A stretch of DNA of 39,257 nt from Clostridia bacterium (lineage in GTDB: Bacteria; Bacillota; Clostridia; Christensenellales; CAG-1252): assembly GCA_024685775.1 (NCBI GenBank), contig JAIKVL010000038.1, forward strand, positions 1-39,257, in the 5' to 3' direction. The notes beneath the pieces are model-generated. The model worked only from the letters and a program-made list of their open reading frames with translations. It was not told the DNA's origin and ran no database searches. This document shows, in pieces, positions 1 through 8,155 of this stretch. A program made the position numbers and the translations under genes. Position 1 is the stretch's first letter; every line of letters begins with the position of its first letter.

Positions 1-6
1 TATCAG

Positions 7-2190
7 TTGACGATTATTTCTGCCGATGATTATTCTAGCAAATTCAACCGTTTTATCGTGTTTTCTAATCGTGATATTCCTTCATTCTACTCTATAAAAC
101 TTGATTTTATTGATACGTCTATTGATATTATTAATCGAAAAATGCCTGTCAGGATTATCAATAATTATGTAGTCGCGATTCGTCCGGTTGAATTGGAAGA
201 TATAGCCACAATTTTAGATGTTAAAAAAGTTAATACAAGCACAAAAGAATACAGGTTTATGATGGATTATCTGACCAAGACCGGCGTTAGTCTTACAGAA
301 ATAATCGATTATGATCAAAAATACTACGATCAGTTAAAAAGCGAGCTAATGAACAAATGTGATTCCAATAATTTTTTCACTATGCTTAATAAATGTCGGA
401 ATCTTTCAAAAAACAAAATGACAGGACATAATATTGTTCGCTACTTGTTATTACGGTTGCATCATAGTATTATGAAAGCACAAATACAGTCATCGGAAAA
501 CAACTGGATTTCTAATTTGTGTTTAGTAAACGAATCTCTGCCATTTGATAATATGCCTTTTGATGCGTCCCTTCATGACCATAATCCGTCGCTGTTCGAT
601 ATTTTTTCAAGTATAAATATCAAGGGACATGAGGATGAAATGCTTTCAAGGCGGATACGAATCAACACCGAACAAAAAGTGCAATTGTTTACGCCGATAG
701 AGGATGTCAAAAAATATGGCGACACAGAAACTTTGGTAAAAAAGTTTAATTCGCGTCTTATTCAAAAACATAAACGCACAAGAAGTTTAGTGATAGAAAA
801 TGGGCAAATATACATTAACGGATATGTGAACGATACAATTTGGATTATCAATGATCTGTTAAGAAGAAAAGGCAGCGGATTGGCAGGATATAAGAACTCG
901 ATGTCAGCGTGGGTGGATTCAAATCCCGCAGTTGATTCTGAAGAAAAAAAGAAGATCTTGCCTTGTATTTTTTCTGATTCCAATCTTGCTATGATTTACG
1001 GCGCGGCAGGAACCGGTAAAACAACATTAATTAAGTATTTAGCGGATTTCTTTGCAAACGAGGACAAATTGTTTTTGGCAAACACGAATCCGGCAAAAGA
1101 ACATCTTCGCAGAGAAATAAACACCAAAAACAGTGAGTTTAGCACTATTGCAGGAAGTAAACAGTATTTGAAACAGGCTTATGACGTGGTGTTTATTGAT
1201 GAATGTAGTACTGTAGATAATTTTGCGATGAAAAAGCTTTTAGAGCAACTATCATGCAAATTGTTGGTGCTTGTTGGAGATGTGTTTCAGATCCAATCAA
1301 TTGCATTTGGGAATTGGTTTGGGCTTGCTCGCTATTTCCTGCCCAAAAACAACATATTTGAACTCACTACACCTTATCGTGTTAGTCAGAGCAGTAATTT
1401 ACTTGGATTATGGAATCGTGTGCGGGAATTGGAGCCCAAGATTACTGAATACATTTATCGGAATAAATACTCTGCGCGACTGGAAGACGGAACTATTTTT
1501 GTAAGTGATTTAAAAGATCGGATAATCCTTTGTTTAAATTATGATGGCTTATATGGAATTAACAACATAAACCGGTTTTTGCAGAGCGATAATCATAACC
1601 CGCCTGTCGTATGGGATTCTTGGGTGTACAAAGTAGACGACCCAATCTTATTTAATGAAAATAACCGCTTTTACCCTGTACTTTATAACAATTTGAAAGG
1701 TTGGATTAGAGATATACATAAAGACGACATGTCCATAACTTTTTCGATTGAAGTAGATATGTCAATCAATGGTTTCGGGGCAGCAGAGGCAGGTTTTGAG
1801 TTGTTGGAGTGTGATATTCCGGGACATTCGATCATTCGCTTCTCGGTCAATAAATATGTCGATGATGATATCGGAGAACGGAAGAGAGATCAGGTCGTTC
1901 CGTTTCAAGTCGCATATGCCATATCAATACATAAAGCACAAGGGTTGGAATATGATTCTGTAAAAATCGTCGTAACAAATGAAATTGAAGAACTGATCTC
2001 TCATAATATCTTTTATACTGCAATCACACGAGCGAAGAGAAAACTGAAAATATACTGGACCCCCGAAACTCAACAGAAAATATTGTCTTCAATCGAACCG
2101 ATTTCTAACCAAAGGGATGCCTGTATTTTGGAGAAAAAGTATGGCATGAAAATCGTAAATATGGTGAAGCAAGTAAAAAGAAAGCTCTAA
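7..2190 (+). CDS. Superfamily 1 (RecD/UvrD-like) DNA helicase, probably 5'-truncated by the window edge
   Basis: The C-terminal half is a clear SF1 ATPase/helicase: Walker A GAAGTGKT at about residues 332-339, Walker B VVFIDE at 394-399, motif III LVGDVFQ at 422-428, and the late motifs AISIHKAQGLE at 638-648 and FYTAITRAKRK at 669-679. These are known to drive ATP-dependent translocation on DNA. The roughly 330 residues before Walker A match no domain I recognise. The first usable codon is TTG at position 7, and the two codons before it are also open, so the true start may lie outside the window. Base composition is visibly AT-rich compared with the purine operon. The gene ends a genomic island inserted at tRNA-Ser, so a mobile-element or defence role is possible. 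That is inference, since any partner genes would lie to the left and cannot be seen. Confidence 0.85.
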   Translation: MTIISADDYSSKFNRFIVFSNRDIPSFYSIKLDFIDTSIDIINRKMPVRIINNYVVAIRPVELEDIATILDVKKVNTSTKEYRFMMDYLTKTGVSLTEIIDYDQKYYDQLKSELMNKCDSNNFFTMLNKCRNLSKNKMTGHNIVRYLLLRLHHSIMKAQIQSSENNWISNLCLVNESLPFDNMPFDASLHDHNPSLFDIFSSINIKGHEDEMLSRRIRINTEQKVQLFTPIEDVKKYGDTETLVKKFNSRLIQKHKRTRSLVIENGQIYINGYVNDTIWIINDLLRRKGSGLAGYKNSMSAWVDSNPAVDSEEKKKILPCIFSDSNLAMIYGAAGTGKTTLIKYLADFFANEDKLFLANTNPAKEHLRREINTKNSEFSTIAGSKQYLKQAYDVVFIDECSTVDNFAMKKLLEQLSCKLLVLVGDVFQIQSIAFGNWFGLARYFLPKNNIFELTTPYRVSQSSNLLGLWNRVRELEPKITEYIYRNKYSARLEDGTIFVSDLKDRIILCLNYDGLYGINNINRFLQSDNHNPPVVWDSWVYKVDDPILFNENNRFYPVLYNNLKGWIRDIHKDDMSITFSIEVDMSINGFGAAEAGFELLECDIPGHSIIRFSVNKYVDDDIGERKRDQVVPFQVAYAISIHKAQGLEYDSVKIVVTNEIEELISHNIFYTAITRAKRKLKIYWTPETQQKILSSIEPISNQRDACILEKKYGMKIVNMVKQVKRKL

Positions 2191-2348
2191 ATTTTTTTCT
2201 TCTAAATAACGAAAATCGGGTTTCCCGATTGTTCGGCGCGCAGACGGCGCGCTATACGAAATACGCCGATTTTGGCTATTTCCTTATCCTGCTATAGAAA
2301 AATGCCGGATAGCCAAATAAATAGCTAAAAAAATTTTCAAAAATGTGG

Positions 2349-2395
2349 TAAGGTGTTTGCTACAACGAACACCTTAACCTTTACAAAGGTGTTTG
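2349..2395. promoter_or_regulatory. Probable operator: inverted plus direct AAGGTGTT boxes overlapping the promoter
   Basis: TAAGGTGTT at 2349-2357 is perfectly inverted as AACACCTTA at 2368-2376. A third box, AAGGTGTTTG at 2386-2395, sits inside the promoter spacer. Three copies of one box around a strong promoter are what a repressor site looks like. The cognate regulator is not in the window. Confidence 0.5.
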
Positions 2396-2408
2396 AAAGT
2401 GATATAAT
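2380..2408 (+). promoter_or_regulatory. Near-consensus sigma-A promoter inside the island
   Basis: TTTACA at 2380-2385, a 17-base spacer, and TATAAT at 2403-2408. The spacer contains AAGGTGTTTG, which also occurs just upstream at 2350-2359. The promoter reads toward the long hairpin at 2567-2634 and the broken frame at 2681. Confidence 0.75.
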
Positions 2409-2566
2409 GTGATTACAAACTGAATACGGGTGGCAGGTAAAATACCATTGCCTGTCGCTAACGTTCGTTAAGCGATTATACTTGGCAGAAGCCGTATTGA
2501 CTTAAACCGCATAAAAACCCAAGAGCGGGCGGAGAGAACAGTACGAAACCGCGAACCTTTAGACTT

Positions 2567-2634
2567 CGGGCGAACAGATAGACCTTATTTTTGCGTTGCA
2601 GAAACGCGCGTAAGGTTTTGTCTGTTCGCCCTTT
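2567..2634 (+). terminator. Long imperfect hairpin with T-rich tail (attenuator or terminator-like)
   Basis: GGGCGAACAGA begins the left arm and TCTGTTCGCCC ends the right arm. The pairing continues inward in part (CCTTA with TAAGG). The stem is followed by TTTGTTTTTT. It lies about 160 bases after the 2380-2408 promoter and about 45 bases before a GGAGG ribosome-binding site, an arrangement typical of transcription attenuation in a leader. Confidence 0.5.
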
Positions 2635-2680
2635 GTTTTTTACGGCGCATATTTGTTTGAATACAACCACACAAGGAGGA

Positions 2681-2961
2681 ATGCGTATGAAAGCACGAGA
2701 TCGACCTACAAATTGACAGCTACGGACGGGATAGAAACGTCGTTTAGAATTTTGGGAATCTATAAGAAAATGGATGCTTTGGAAAAGCAGGTAAAGGGAT
2801 TTCCCAAAATCATAGATTTTGCTCACCCGTTTCGTGGACAAGTGGGAAACCCACTTTTTCTTGTCGGCATTGCCGACAGGTATCTTTCTTATTGCCTTCT
2901 TTCTCCCCCAAAGAGGAGTTTCTTTTCTGGCGGCGCGGCAGTAACCAAAATTGAATTTTAA
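2681..2961 (+). pseudogene. Broken reading frame behind a strong ribosome-binding site
   Basis: AAGGAGG at 2673-2679 is followed by ATG at 2681, but this frame stops after 11 codons (TGA at 2714-2716). A second frame then stays open to 2961 without a plausible start of its own. This could be a frameshifted remnant of the first gene of an integrative element, or a short leader peptide. I do not recognise the translated segments, so no function is proposed. Confidence 0.3.
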
Positions 2962-3107
2962 ATCCTCTATTAAAAAATATGGTATTTTTACCGATTTTCC
3001 ATAATGGAAAAGATATGCAAATACCTCCTTATGCAAAAGATGATGACTATTGCTTTCGAGTAGTAGCCTTTTTTATGTGGGTTCGGTATCTGTTCTTTTG
3101 CCCGTCC

Positions 3108-3122
3108 GTTAGGGATTCGAAC
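3108..3122. repeat. Partial copy of the tRNA-Ser T-arm (15 bases)
   Basis: GTTAGGGATTCGAAC here is identical to 3421-3435 within the tRNA-Ser gene, in the same orientation, and then diverges. It reads as a remnant of an attachment site. Confidence 0.6.
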
Positions 3123-3220
3123 TCACGGAAAAATGAACGGGAGCGAAAACGTCAGCAATATTCGATGATTAGAAAAAGAATAACCCAAGTCAAACTTTAG
3201 GGGTTCAACTTAGGTTACGC

Positions 3221-3242
3221 TTGGCGGAGAGTTAGGGATTCG
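3221..3242. repeat. 22-bp direct repeat of the tRNA-Ser 3' end (candidate attachment site)
   Basis: These 22 bases are identical to 3411-3432, which covers the CCA end, the discriminator and acceptor strand, and part of the T-arm of the tRNA-Ser gene. A direct repeat of a tRNA 3' end is the usual mark left by a tyrosine-recombinase element integrating there. The copies are 190 bp apart, so this copy bounds either a small remnant next to the tRNA or the larger island to its left. Confidence 0.7.
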
Positions 3243-3365
3243 CTCTTGCTCCTCAAGCCGCAATGCTTTTTAGTTGTTTTTATGCGGCTCTCGGAGCGGC
3301 GGTCATCGCTAAAATCGACAGAAGTCAACTGTCGATTTCTTAACGCTCTCGTTCGAATCCCTAAC
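3231..3365. repeat. 135-bp structured segment bounded by tRNA-derived inverted repeats
   Basis: GTTAGGGATTCG at 3231-3242 is inverted as CGAATCCCTAAC at 3354-3365. The wider copy at 3351-3365 matches the 15-base T-arm sequence. Two further perfect stems lie inside: AGCCGCA at 3256-3262 with TGCGGCT at 3283-3289, and AAATCGACAG at 3312-3321 with CTGTCGATTT at 3329-3338. No gene is present in it. Confidence 0.5.
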
Positions 3366-3380
3366 GTTAAGTAACATTAA

Positions 3381-3404
3381 AAAAGCCCGATTCTCGGGCT
3401 TTTT
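3381..3404 (-). terminator. Intrinsic terminator after tRNA-Ser
   Basis: AAAAGCCCGA, a three-base loop, and TCGGGCTTTT. On the minus strand this follows the CCA end of the tRNA by eight bases and ends in a T-run, so it fits as the tRNA transcript terminator. It is symmetrical enough to act in both directions. Confidence 0.75.
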
Positions 3405-3411
3405 GTTTAAT

Positions 3412-3499
3412 TGGCGGAGAGTTAGGGATTCGAACCCCAGGAGGCTCGCACCTCAACGGTTTTCAAGACCGCCGCATTCGACCGCTCTGCCAACTCTCC
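3412..3499 (-). tRNA. tRNA-Ser (anticodon UGA)
   Basis: The minus strand folds as a class II tRNA. The acceptor stem is GGAGAGT paired with ACTCTCC, with discriminator G and an encoded CCA. The anticodon loop CTTGAAA gives UGA, which reads UCA serine codons. A long variable arm lies before the TTCGAAT T-loop. The long variable arm and discriminator G are serine tRNA features. Its 3' end is the integration site of the island to the left. Confidence 0.95.
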
Positions 3500-3536
3500 G
3501 CGGGTTGGATTGCGAACGGCGTCGCAAAACTCTATT

Positions 3537-3566
3537 ATTGTAATGGATGCGGGGCGGTTTTGTCAA
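3537..3566 (-). promoter_or_regulatory. Promoter of tRNA-Ser
   Basis: On the minus strand: TTGACA (3561-3566), an 18-base spacer, and TACAAT (3537-3542), about 38 bases before the tRNA 5' end. Confidence 0.75.
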
Positions 3567-3703
3567 TGGAAAAGCGATTGCGCGCCCAAGGGATTTCTTC
3601 GGGCGGCGTCCGCGCCCGTTCGGCTTGATTCGTTCAAGGGATCCCTAAAAAGAAAACGCCGATTTTTGAGAGGCAAACCGCCGCAAATTCCCTCCGAATT
3701 CAT

Positions 3704-3733
3704 TTGACATTTCGCGACTTCGTTTTTTATAAT
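3704..3733 (+). promoter_or_regulatory. Promoter of the purine operon
   Basis: TTGACA at 3704-3709, an 18-base spacer, TATAAT at 3728-3733, then a leader of about 45 bases. The leader holds one short hairpin (CGCGT/ACGCG at 3748-3761) and is too short for a purine, PRPP or ZTP riboswitch. No PurR box is evident to me. Confidence 0.8.
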
Positions 3734-3782
3734 TTTATTGTGACCGACGCGTAAGAACGCGCGAGAAAGAAAGGAGAGCCTG

Positions 3783-4280
3783 ATGACGAAAAAAGTCGGA
3801 ATCGTTATGGGAAGTGACAGCGATTTGCCCGTTTTGCAAAAAGCGATCGACACGCTTGCGTCCTACGGCGTGCCTTTCGAAGTCCACGTCTTTTCGGCGC
3901 ACCGAACGCCCGAGGAAGTTCGGGTCTTCGCTTCTACCGCAAGGGAGAACGGATTCGGCGTGATCATAGCCGCCGCGGGAATGGCTGCCCATCTTGCGGG
4001 CGCGATCGCCGCGAACACGACGCTCCCCGTGATCGGGATCCCGATCAAGAGCGCGGGGCTCGGCGGATTGGACGCGCTGCTTTCGACCGTCCAAATGCCG
4101 TCCGGTATTCCGGTCGCGACCGTCGCGATCGACGGCGCCGTGAACGCCGCGACGCTCGCCGTCCAGATCCTGAGCGTATACGACGAGGGTCTTTGTAAAA
4201 AGTCGGACGAATTCCGCCTGAAAAACGCAGAAAAGGTCTTGTCGAAGAACGCCGCGATCGAGAAACAATATAACTTATAA
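3783..4280 (+). CDS. purE: N5-carboxyaminoimidazole ribonucleotide mutase (class I PurE)
   Basis: PurE moves the carboxyl group of N5-CAIR to carbon 4, giving CAIR for IMP synthesis. The 165-residue protein has the family signature GSDSD at residues 10-14, which binds the substrate phosphate, and the SAHRTP loop at 38-43 with the catalytic histidine. Length is normal. AAAGGAGAG lies just upstream of the ATG. It is the first gene after the operon promoter, but a terminator separates it from purC. No purK is in the window. The enzyme could instead work with CO2 directly (class II), but the sequence looks class I. Confidence 0.96.
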   Translation: MTKKVGIVMGSDSDLPVLQKAIDTLASYGVPFEVHVFSAHRTPEEVRVFASTARENGFGVIIAAAGMAAHLAGAIAANTTLPVIGIPIKSAGLGGLDALLSTVQMPSGIPVATVAIDGAVNAATLAVQILSVYDEGLCKKSDEFRLKNAEKVLSKNAAIEKQYNL

Positions 4281-4282
4281 AC

Positions 4283-4316
4283 AAAACCGCAGGGATATAC
4301 CGCCTGCGGTTTTTTA
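4283..4316 (+). terminator. Intrinsic terminator between purE and purC
   Basis: The stem AACCGCAGG/CCTGCGGTT is followed by a run of T. It sits right after the purE stop and 36 bases before purC. It probably reduces read-through into the rest of the operon, making purE the most expressed gene. No second promoter is obvious before purC. Confidence 0.7.
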
Positions 4317-4351
4317 TACAATAAAAATCCCGAAAGGGTAGGAGGGGAATT

Positions 4352-5062
4352 ATGTTGGAAAAGAAAGAGCAACTGTACGAAGGCAAGGCGAAGAAAGTGT
4401 TTGCGACGAACGATCCTGATCTCGTTATCGTTTCGTATAAAGACGACGCGACCGCTTTTAACGGCGTTAAGAGGGGAACGATCGTCGGAAAAGGCGTCGT
4501 CAACAATCGAATGAGCAACTATCTGATGGAAAAGCTCGAAAAGGAAGGAATTCCCACGCACTACGTCAAGGAATTGAACGAGCGCGAGACCGCGGTCAAA
4601 AAGGTCTCCATCGTTCCTTTGGAAGTCATCGTTCGCAACATCGCGGCGGGCTCTCTTTCCAAGCGTCTCGGACTTCCCGAAGGGACTCCGATGAAGCGCA
4701 CCGTCCTCGAATACTGCTATAAATGCGACGCGCTGGACGATCCGATGGTCAACGAATACCATATTCTCGCGATGGAGTACTGCACCGAGGAAGAGCTCAA
4801 AACCATCGCCGATATGGCGCTTAAAATCAATGCGTTTCTCGTTAAGTACTTCGCTTCGATCAACGTCGAACTCGTCGACTTCAAACTCGAATTCGGAAAG
4901 ACTTCGGACGGGAAGATCGTCCTCGCGGACGAGATTTCTCCCGATACCTGCCGCTTCTGGGACGCGACCACGCACGAAAAGCTCGACAAGGATCGTTTCA
5001 GAAGAGATATGGGCGGCGTAGAGGATGCTTACAAAGAAATGATGAAGAGGGTTCTCGGTTAA
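4352..5062 (+). CDS. purC: SAICAR synthetase
   Basis: PurC uses ATP to join aspartate to CAIR, giving SAICAR. At 236 residues it has the usual bacterial length. The N-terminal nucleotide-binding segment [10 protein letters not shown] (about 8-17) and DDATAFNG (31-38) are typical. The stretches around IVRNIAAGS and the [11 protein letters not shown] motif near the C-terminal third bind substrate and metal in the family. The start is fixed by GGAGGGG eight bases upstream. It follows the purE terminator and precedes purF by 22 bases. Confidence 0.96.
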   Translation: MLEKKEQLYEGKAKKVFATNDPDLVIVSYKDDATAFNGVKRGTIVGKGVVNNRMSNYLMEKLEKEGIPTHYVKELNERETAVKKVSIVPLEVIVRNIAAGSLSKRLGLPEGTPMKRTVLEYCYKCDALDDPMVNEYHILAMEYCTEEELKTIADMALKINAFLVKYFASINVELVDFKLEFGKTSDGKIVLADEISPDTCRFWDATTHEKLDKDRFRRDMGGVEDAYKEMMKRVLG

Positions 5063-5084
5063 CCGGAACGGGAGGATTGTTAAA

Positions 5085-6506
5085 ATGGGCGCTTTTTTCG
5101 GAGTGGTGTCCAAAGAAGATTGTATTTGCGACGTTTTCTTCGGTACGGATTATCATTCGCACCTCGGAACGAAACTCGGCGGACTCGTCGCGGCGGATCC
5201 CGCGCGCGGACTGCAACGCAAGATCCATAATTTGGGGAACGCACCCTTTCGGACGAAATTCGAGCATATTTTCGATGAAATGAAGGGGAACGCGGCGATC
5301 GGCGTCATCAGCGATTACGATCCGCAACCCCTTTTGATCCGCTCCCATCTCGGGACGTACGCGATCTGCTTCGTCGGCGTTATCAATAATGCGGACGAGC
5401 TCGTCAAGCGGCATCTTGCCGAGGGCGGTTTGTTTTCCGCCGCTTCGGGAGGCGAGATCAATTCGATCGAACTCATCGCCGCGCTGATCAACCGCAAATC
5501 GAACTTCATCGACGGGTTGAATTACGCGCGAAACGAGATTGAAGGAACGGCGAATATCCTCGTCCTGAAAGAGGATGGTACGCTTCTCGCCGCGCGCGAC
5601 AGAATGGGGCGGCTTCCGATCTTGGTCGGAAAGAAAGAGGACGCTTACTGCGTCGCTTTCGAGTCGTTCGCCTATCAAAAACTCGGTTACAAAGATTATT
5701 CCGAGCTCGGTCCGAACGAGATCGCGGCGATCACCGCGGACGGCGTTACGAGATTGCAGGCTCCCGGAGAGGATATGCGGATCTGCTCCTTCCTTTGGAC
5801 GTATTACGGCTACCCGACTTCCTGTTACGAAGGCGTAAACGTCGAGGAAATGCGGTATCGCAACGGCGAGATTATGGCGAAGGAAGATAAAGCGCGGGGA
5901 ACCGCCGTCGACGTGGATTATATCTGCGGCGTGCCCGATTCGGGAACGCCCCACGCGATCGGGTATTCCAACGAGAGCCATATTCCTTTCGCGCGCCCCT
6001 ACATCAAATACACGCCGACTTGGTCGAGGAGCTTTTTGCCGAATAACCAAGTCGATCGCAACAAGATCGCGAAGATGAAGCAGATCCCCGTCCGCCAGCT
6101 GATCAAGGATAAGAGCCTTTTATTCGTGGACGACTCGATCGTCCGCGGAACGCAGCTGCGCGAAACGGTCGAATTTCTGTATGAGAACGGCGCGAAAGCC
6201 GTCCATATGCGTTCGGCGTGTCCCCCGATCATGTTCGGCTGCAAATATCTGAATTTCTCCCGCGCGACGAGCGATATGGAACTCATAACGCGCAGGGTCA
6301 TTATGGAACTCGAAGGGGAAGAGGGCTTTAAGCACCTTGACGAGTACAGCGACGCGACGACCGAGCGCGGCAAGAAGATGCGCAAAGCGATCTGCGATAA
6401 ATTCGGATTCGAATCGCTGGAATTCCAGTCCATCGAAGGAATGGAAGAAGCGATCGGGATCTCCCCTTGCAAACTCTGCACCTATTGCTGGAACGGAAAA
6501 GAATAA
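5085..6506 (+). CDS. purF: PurF-type amidophosphoribosyltransferase lacking the glutaminase cysteine
   Basis: PurF makes phosphoribosylamine from PRPP, the committed step of purine synthesis. The phosphoribosyltransferase half is intact, with the PRPP loop [11 protein letters not shown] at about 347-357. The likely iron-sulfur ligands are kept: C234, C386 and the C-terminal C462, C465 and C468. The N-terminal Ntn half is recognisable but altered. It starts MGAFFGVV, where canonical enzymes start with the nucleophile as CGVFG, and the usual RYxT and NGN motifs are also changed ([13 protein letters not shown]). The same form is, from memory, widespread in Bacteroidota and some Clostridia. GGGAGG lies upstream of this ATG, and no longer start adds a cysteine in the right place. 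Confidence 0.85.
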   Translation: MGAFFGVVSKEDCICDVFFGTDYHSHLGTKLGGLVAADPARGLQRKIHNLGNAPFRTKFEHIFDEMKGNAAIGVISDYDPQPLLIRSHLGTYAICFVGVINNADELVKRHLAEGGLFSAASGGEINSIELIAALINRKSNFIDGLNYARNEIEGTANILVLKEDGTLLAARDRMGRLPILVGKKEDAYCVAFESFAYQKLGYKDYSELGPNEIAAITADGVTRLQAPGEDMRICSFLWTYYGYPTSCYEGVNVEEMRYRNGEIMAKEDKARGTAVDVDYICGVPDSGTPHAIGYSNESHIPFARPYIKYTPTWSRSFLPNNQVDRNKIAKMKQIPVRQLIKDKSLLFVDDSIVRGTQLRETVEFLYENGAKAVHMRSACPPIMFGCKYLNFSRATSDMELITRRVIMELEGEEGFKHLDEYSDATTERGKKMRKAICDKFGFESLEFQSIEGMEEAIGISPCKLCTYCWNGKE

Positions 6507-6521
6507 GAAAAGGAGAAGATA

Positions 6522-7556
6522 ATGAAGAGTTTTTCCGAAAGTTACAAAGAAGCGGGCGTCGATATCACTGCGGGCTACAAAGCCGTCGAACTGATGAAAA
6601 AGCATATCGCGAGGACGATGACCGGCGGCGCCGACCAAATCGGCGGATTCGGCGGTTTGTTTTCCCTCGATCTGACGGGATACGCCCATCCCGTTCTCGT
6701 GTCGGGTACGGATGGCGTCGGCACCAAACTCAAACTCGCGTTTTTGCAGGATAAGCACGACACGGTCGGTATCGACTGCGTCGCGATGTGCGTGAACGAC
6801 GTAATCTGCTGCGGCGCGAAACCCCTGTTTTTCCTCGATTACATCGCGTGTGGGAAAAACGTTCCCGAACGCATCGCCGAGATCGTCTCGGGCGTGGCGG
6901 AAGGTTGCGTCCAATCCGGAAGCGCTTTGATCGGCGGCGAGACCGCCGAAATGCCCGGTTTTTACCCCGAGGACGAATACGATCTCGCGGGGTTCTCGGT
7001 CGGCATCGTCGAGCGCGATAAAGTCATCGATAAGACCGCGATGAAGGAAGGCGACGTCATGATCGCGCTTCCGTCCTCCGGCGTTCATTCGAACGGATTC
7101 TCGCTCGTTCGCAAGGTCTTCGACGTGGAAAACAGCGACTTAAACGTCCGTTATCCCGAACTCGGCGGGAAGAACCTCGGCGAGACCCTTCTGACTCCGA
7201 CGAGGATCTACGTCAAGCCGATGCTTGCCCTGTTCGACGCGGTCAAGGTCAAGGGCGTCTCCCATATCACCGGCGGCGGCTTCTTCGAGAATATGCCCCG
7301 TTCGATCCCCAAAGGACTCGGCGTCGAGATCAAAAAAGAGGACGTTCGCGTTCTCCCGATCTTCAAACTCATCCAAGAAAAGGGCAACGTCCCCGAAAGA
7401 GATATGTTCAACACCTTTAATATGGGCGTCGGGATGAGCGTCGTCGTCGAAAAACAGGACGTCGACAAAGCGCTCGCCGTCTTGAAAGAAGAAGGCGTGG
7501 ACGCGTACGTCGTCGGAAAGATCATCCGTTCGGAAGACGGAGTGGTCTTGTTATGA
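6522..7556 (+). CDS. purM: Phosphoribosylformylglycinamidine cyclo-ligase (AIR synthetase)
   Basis: PurM closes the imidazole ring of FGAM with ATP to give AIR. The 344-residue protein begins [20 protein letters not shown], which is very typical. It carries the ATP-binding [15 protein letters not shown] segment near residue 65, [12 protein letters not shown] in the middle, and [14 protein letters not shown] in the second half. Length is normal. AAGGAG precedes the ATG. The stop codon overlaps the purN start by four bases (ATGA), pointing to coupled translation. Confidence 0.97.
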   Translation: MKSFSESYKEAGVDITAGYKAVELMKKHIARTMTGGADQIGGFGGLFSLDLTGYAHPVLVSGTDGVGTKLKLAFLQDKHDTVGIDCVAMCVNDVICCGAKPLFFLDYIACGKNVPERIAEIVSGVAEGCVQSGSALIGGETAEMPGFYPEDEYDLAGFSVGIVERDKVIDKTAMKEGDVMIALPSSGVHSNGFSLVRKVFDVENSDLNVRYPELGGKNLGETLLTPTRIYVKPMLALFDAVKVKGVSHITGGGFFENMPRSIPKGLGVEIKKEDVRVLPIFKLIQEKGNVPERDMFNTFNMGVGMSVVVEKQDVDKALAVLKEEGVDAYVVGKIIRSEDGVVLL

Positions 7557-8155
7557 AGAAAGCGAAGATCGCCGTCCTCGTCTCGGGCGGCGGCACCAAC
7601 CTGCAAGCGCTTCTCGACGCGGAAAAGAGCGGCGCGCTCCACAGCGGAACGATCGCGCTCGTCCTTTCGAACAAGCCGAACGCATACGCGCTCGTTCGCG
7701 CGGCGAACGCCGGCGTGGAAACGGTCGTCGTCGAGAAAAAAGATCCCGCGACCTTCGAGCAGCGGATCGCGGAAGAGCTTGAAAAACGCTCGATCGATCT
7801 CGTCGTCCTCGCGGGCTTTATGGTGATTCTGTCCAAGAATTTCACCGATCGCTACCGAGAGCGCATTTTGAACGTCCACCCGTCCCTGATCCCTTCTTTT
7901 TGCGGGGAGGGGTTTTACGGGCTGAAAGTCCACGAAGCCGCGCTTAAAAAAGGCGTAAAAGTAACGGGAGCCACCGTCCATTTCGTAAACGAGATTCCGG
8001 ACGGCGGGCGCATCGTGATGCAGAAAGCGGTGGAAGTAAAAGAAGGAGATACGCCCGAGATCTTGCAAAGACGGGTTATGGAAGAAGCGGAGTGGAAGAT
8101 CTTGCCCGCTTCCTGTGAAATTGTCAGCAAAAAAATATCGGAGGAGAAAAAATGA
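7553..8155 (+). CDS. purN: Phosphoribosylglycinamide formyltransferase (GAR transformylase)
   Basis: PurN transfers a formyl group from 10-formyl-THF to GAR, giving FGAR. The family motifs are present: [12 protein letters not shown] at about 11-22 for phosphate binding, [10 protein letters not shown] from 107 with the catalytic Asn107 and His109, and Asp150 in EIPDGG. At 200 residues the length is usual. It overlaps purM by four bases at the start and the next gene by four bases at its end, so the three are translated together. The cofactor links it to the folate genes at the far end of the window. Confidence 0.96.
   Translation: MKKAKIAVLVSGGGTNLQALLDAEKSGALHSGTIALVLSNKPNAYALVRAANAGVETVVVEKKDPATFEQRIAEELEKRSIDLVVLAGFMVILSKNFTDRYRERILNVHPSLIPSFCGEGFYGLKVHEAALKKGVKVTGATVHFVNEIPDGGRIVMQKAVEVKEGDTPEILQRRVMEEAEWKILPASCEIVSKKISEEKK

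Larger units (their letters stand above)
2191..3411. other. Gene-poor island end: regulatory remnants and tRNA-derived repeats
   Basis: No intact gene with a convincing start and product is seen in these 1.2 kb. The stretch contains a hairpin just after the helicase (AATCGGG at 2214-2220 with CCCGATT at 2224-2230), a near-consensus promoter at 2380-2408, a long hairpin at 2567-2634, a broken frame behind a strong ribosome-binding site near 2671, several copies of the tRNA-Ser 3' end, and a terminator next to the tRNA. Open frames in it are short and resemble no family I know. The simplest reading is decayed ends of one or more integrative elements stacked at the tRNA gene. Confidence 0.6.

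Noticed and set aside
2476..3036. A 186-codon minus-strand frame in the island end
   Set aside because: It runs across the long hairpin and the ribosome-binding site of the other strand and has no convincing start signal or family resemblance.
3231..3365. An integron attC-like site (ends GTTAGGG and CCCTAAC, 135 bp)
   Set aside because: The end sequences are explained by the tRNA T-arm, they miss the attC consensus at one base each, and no integron integrase is seen.
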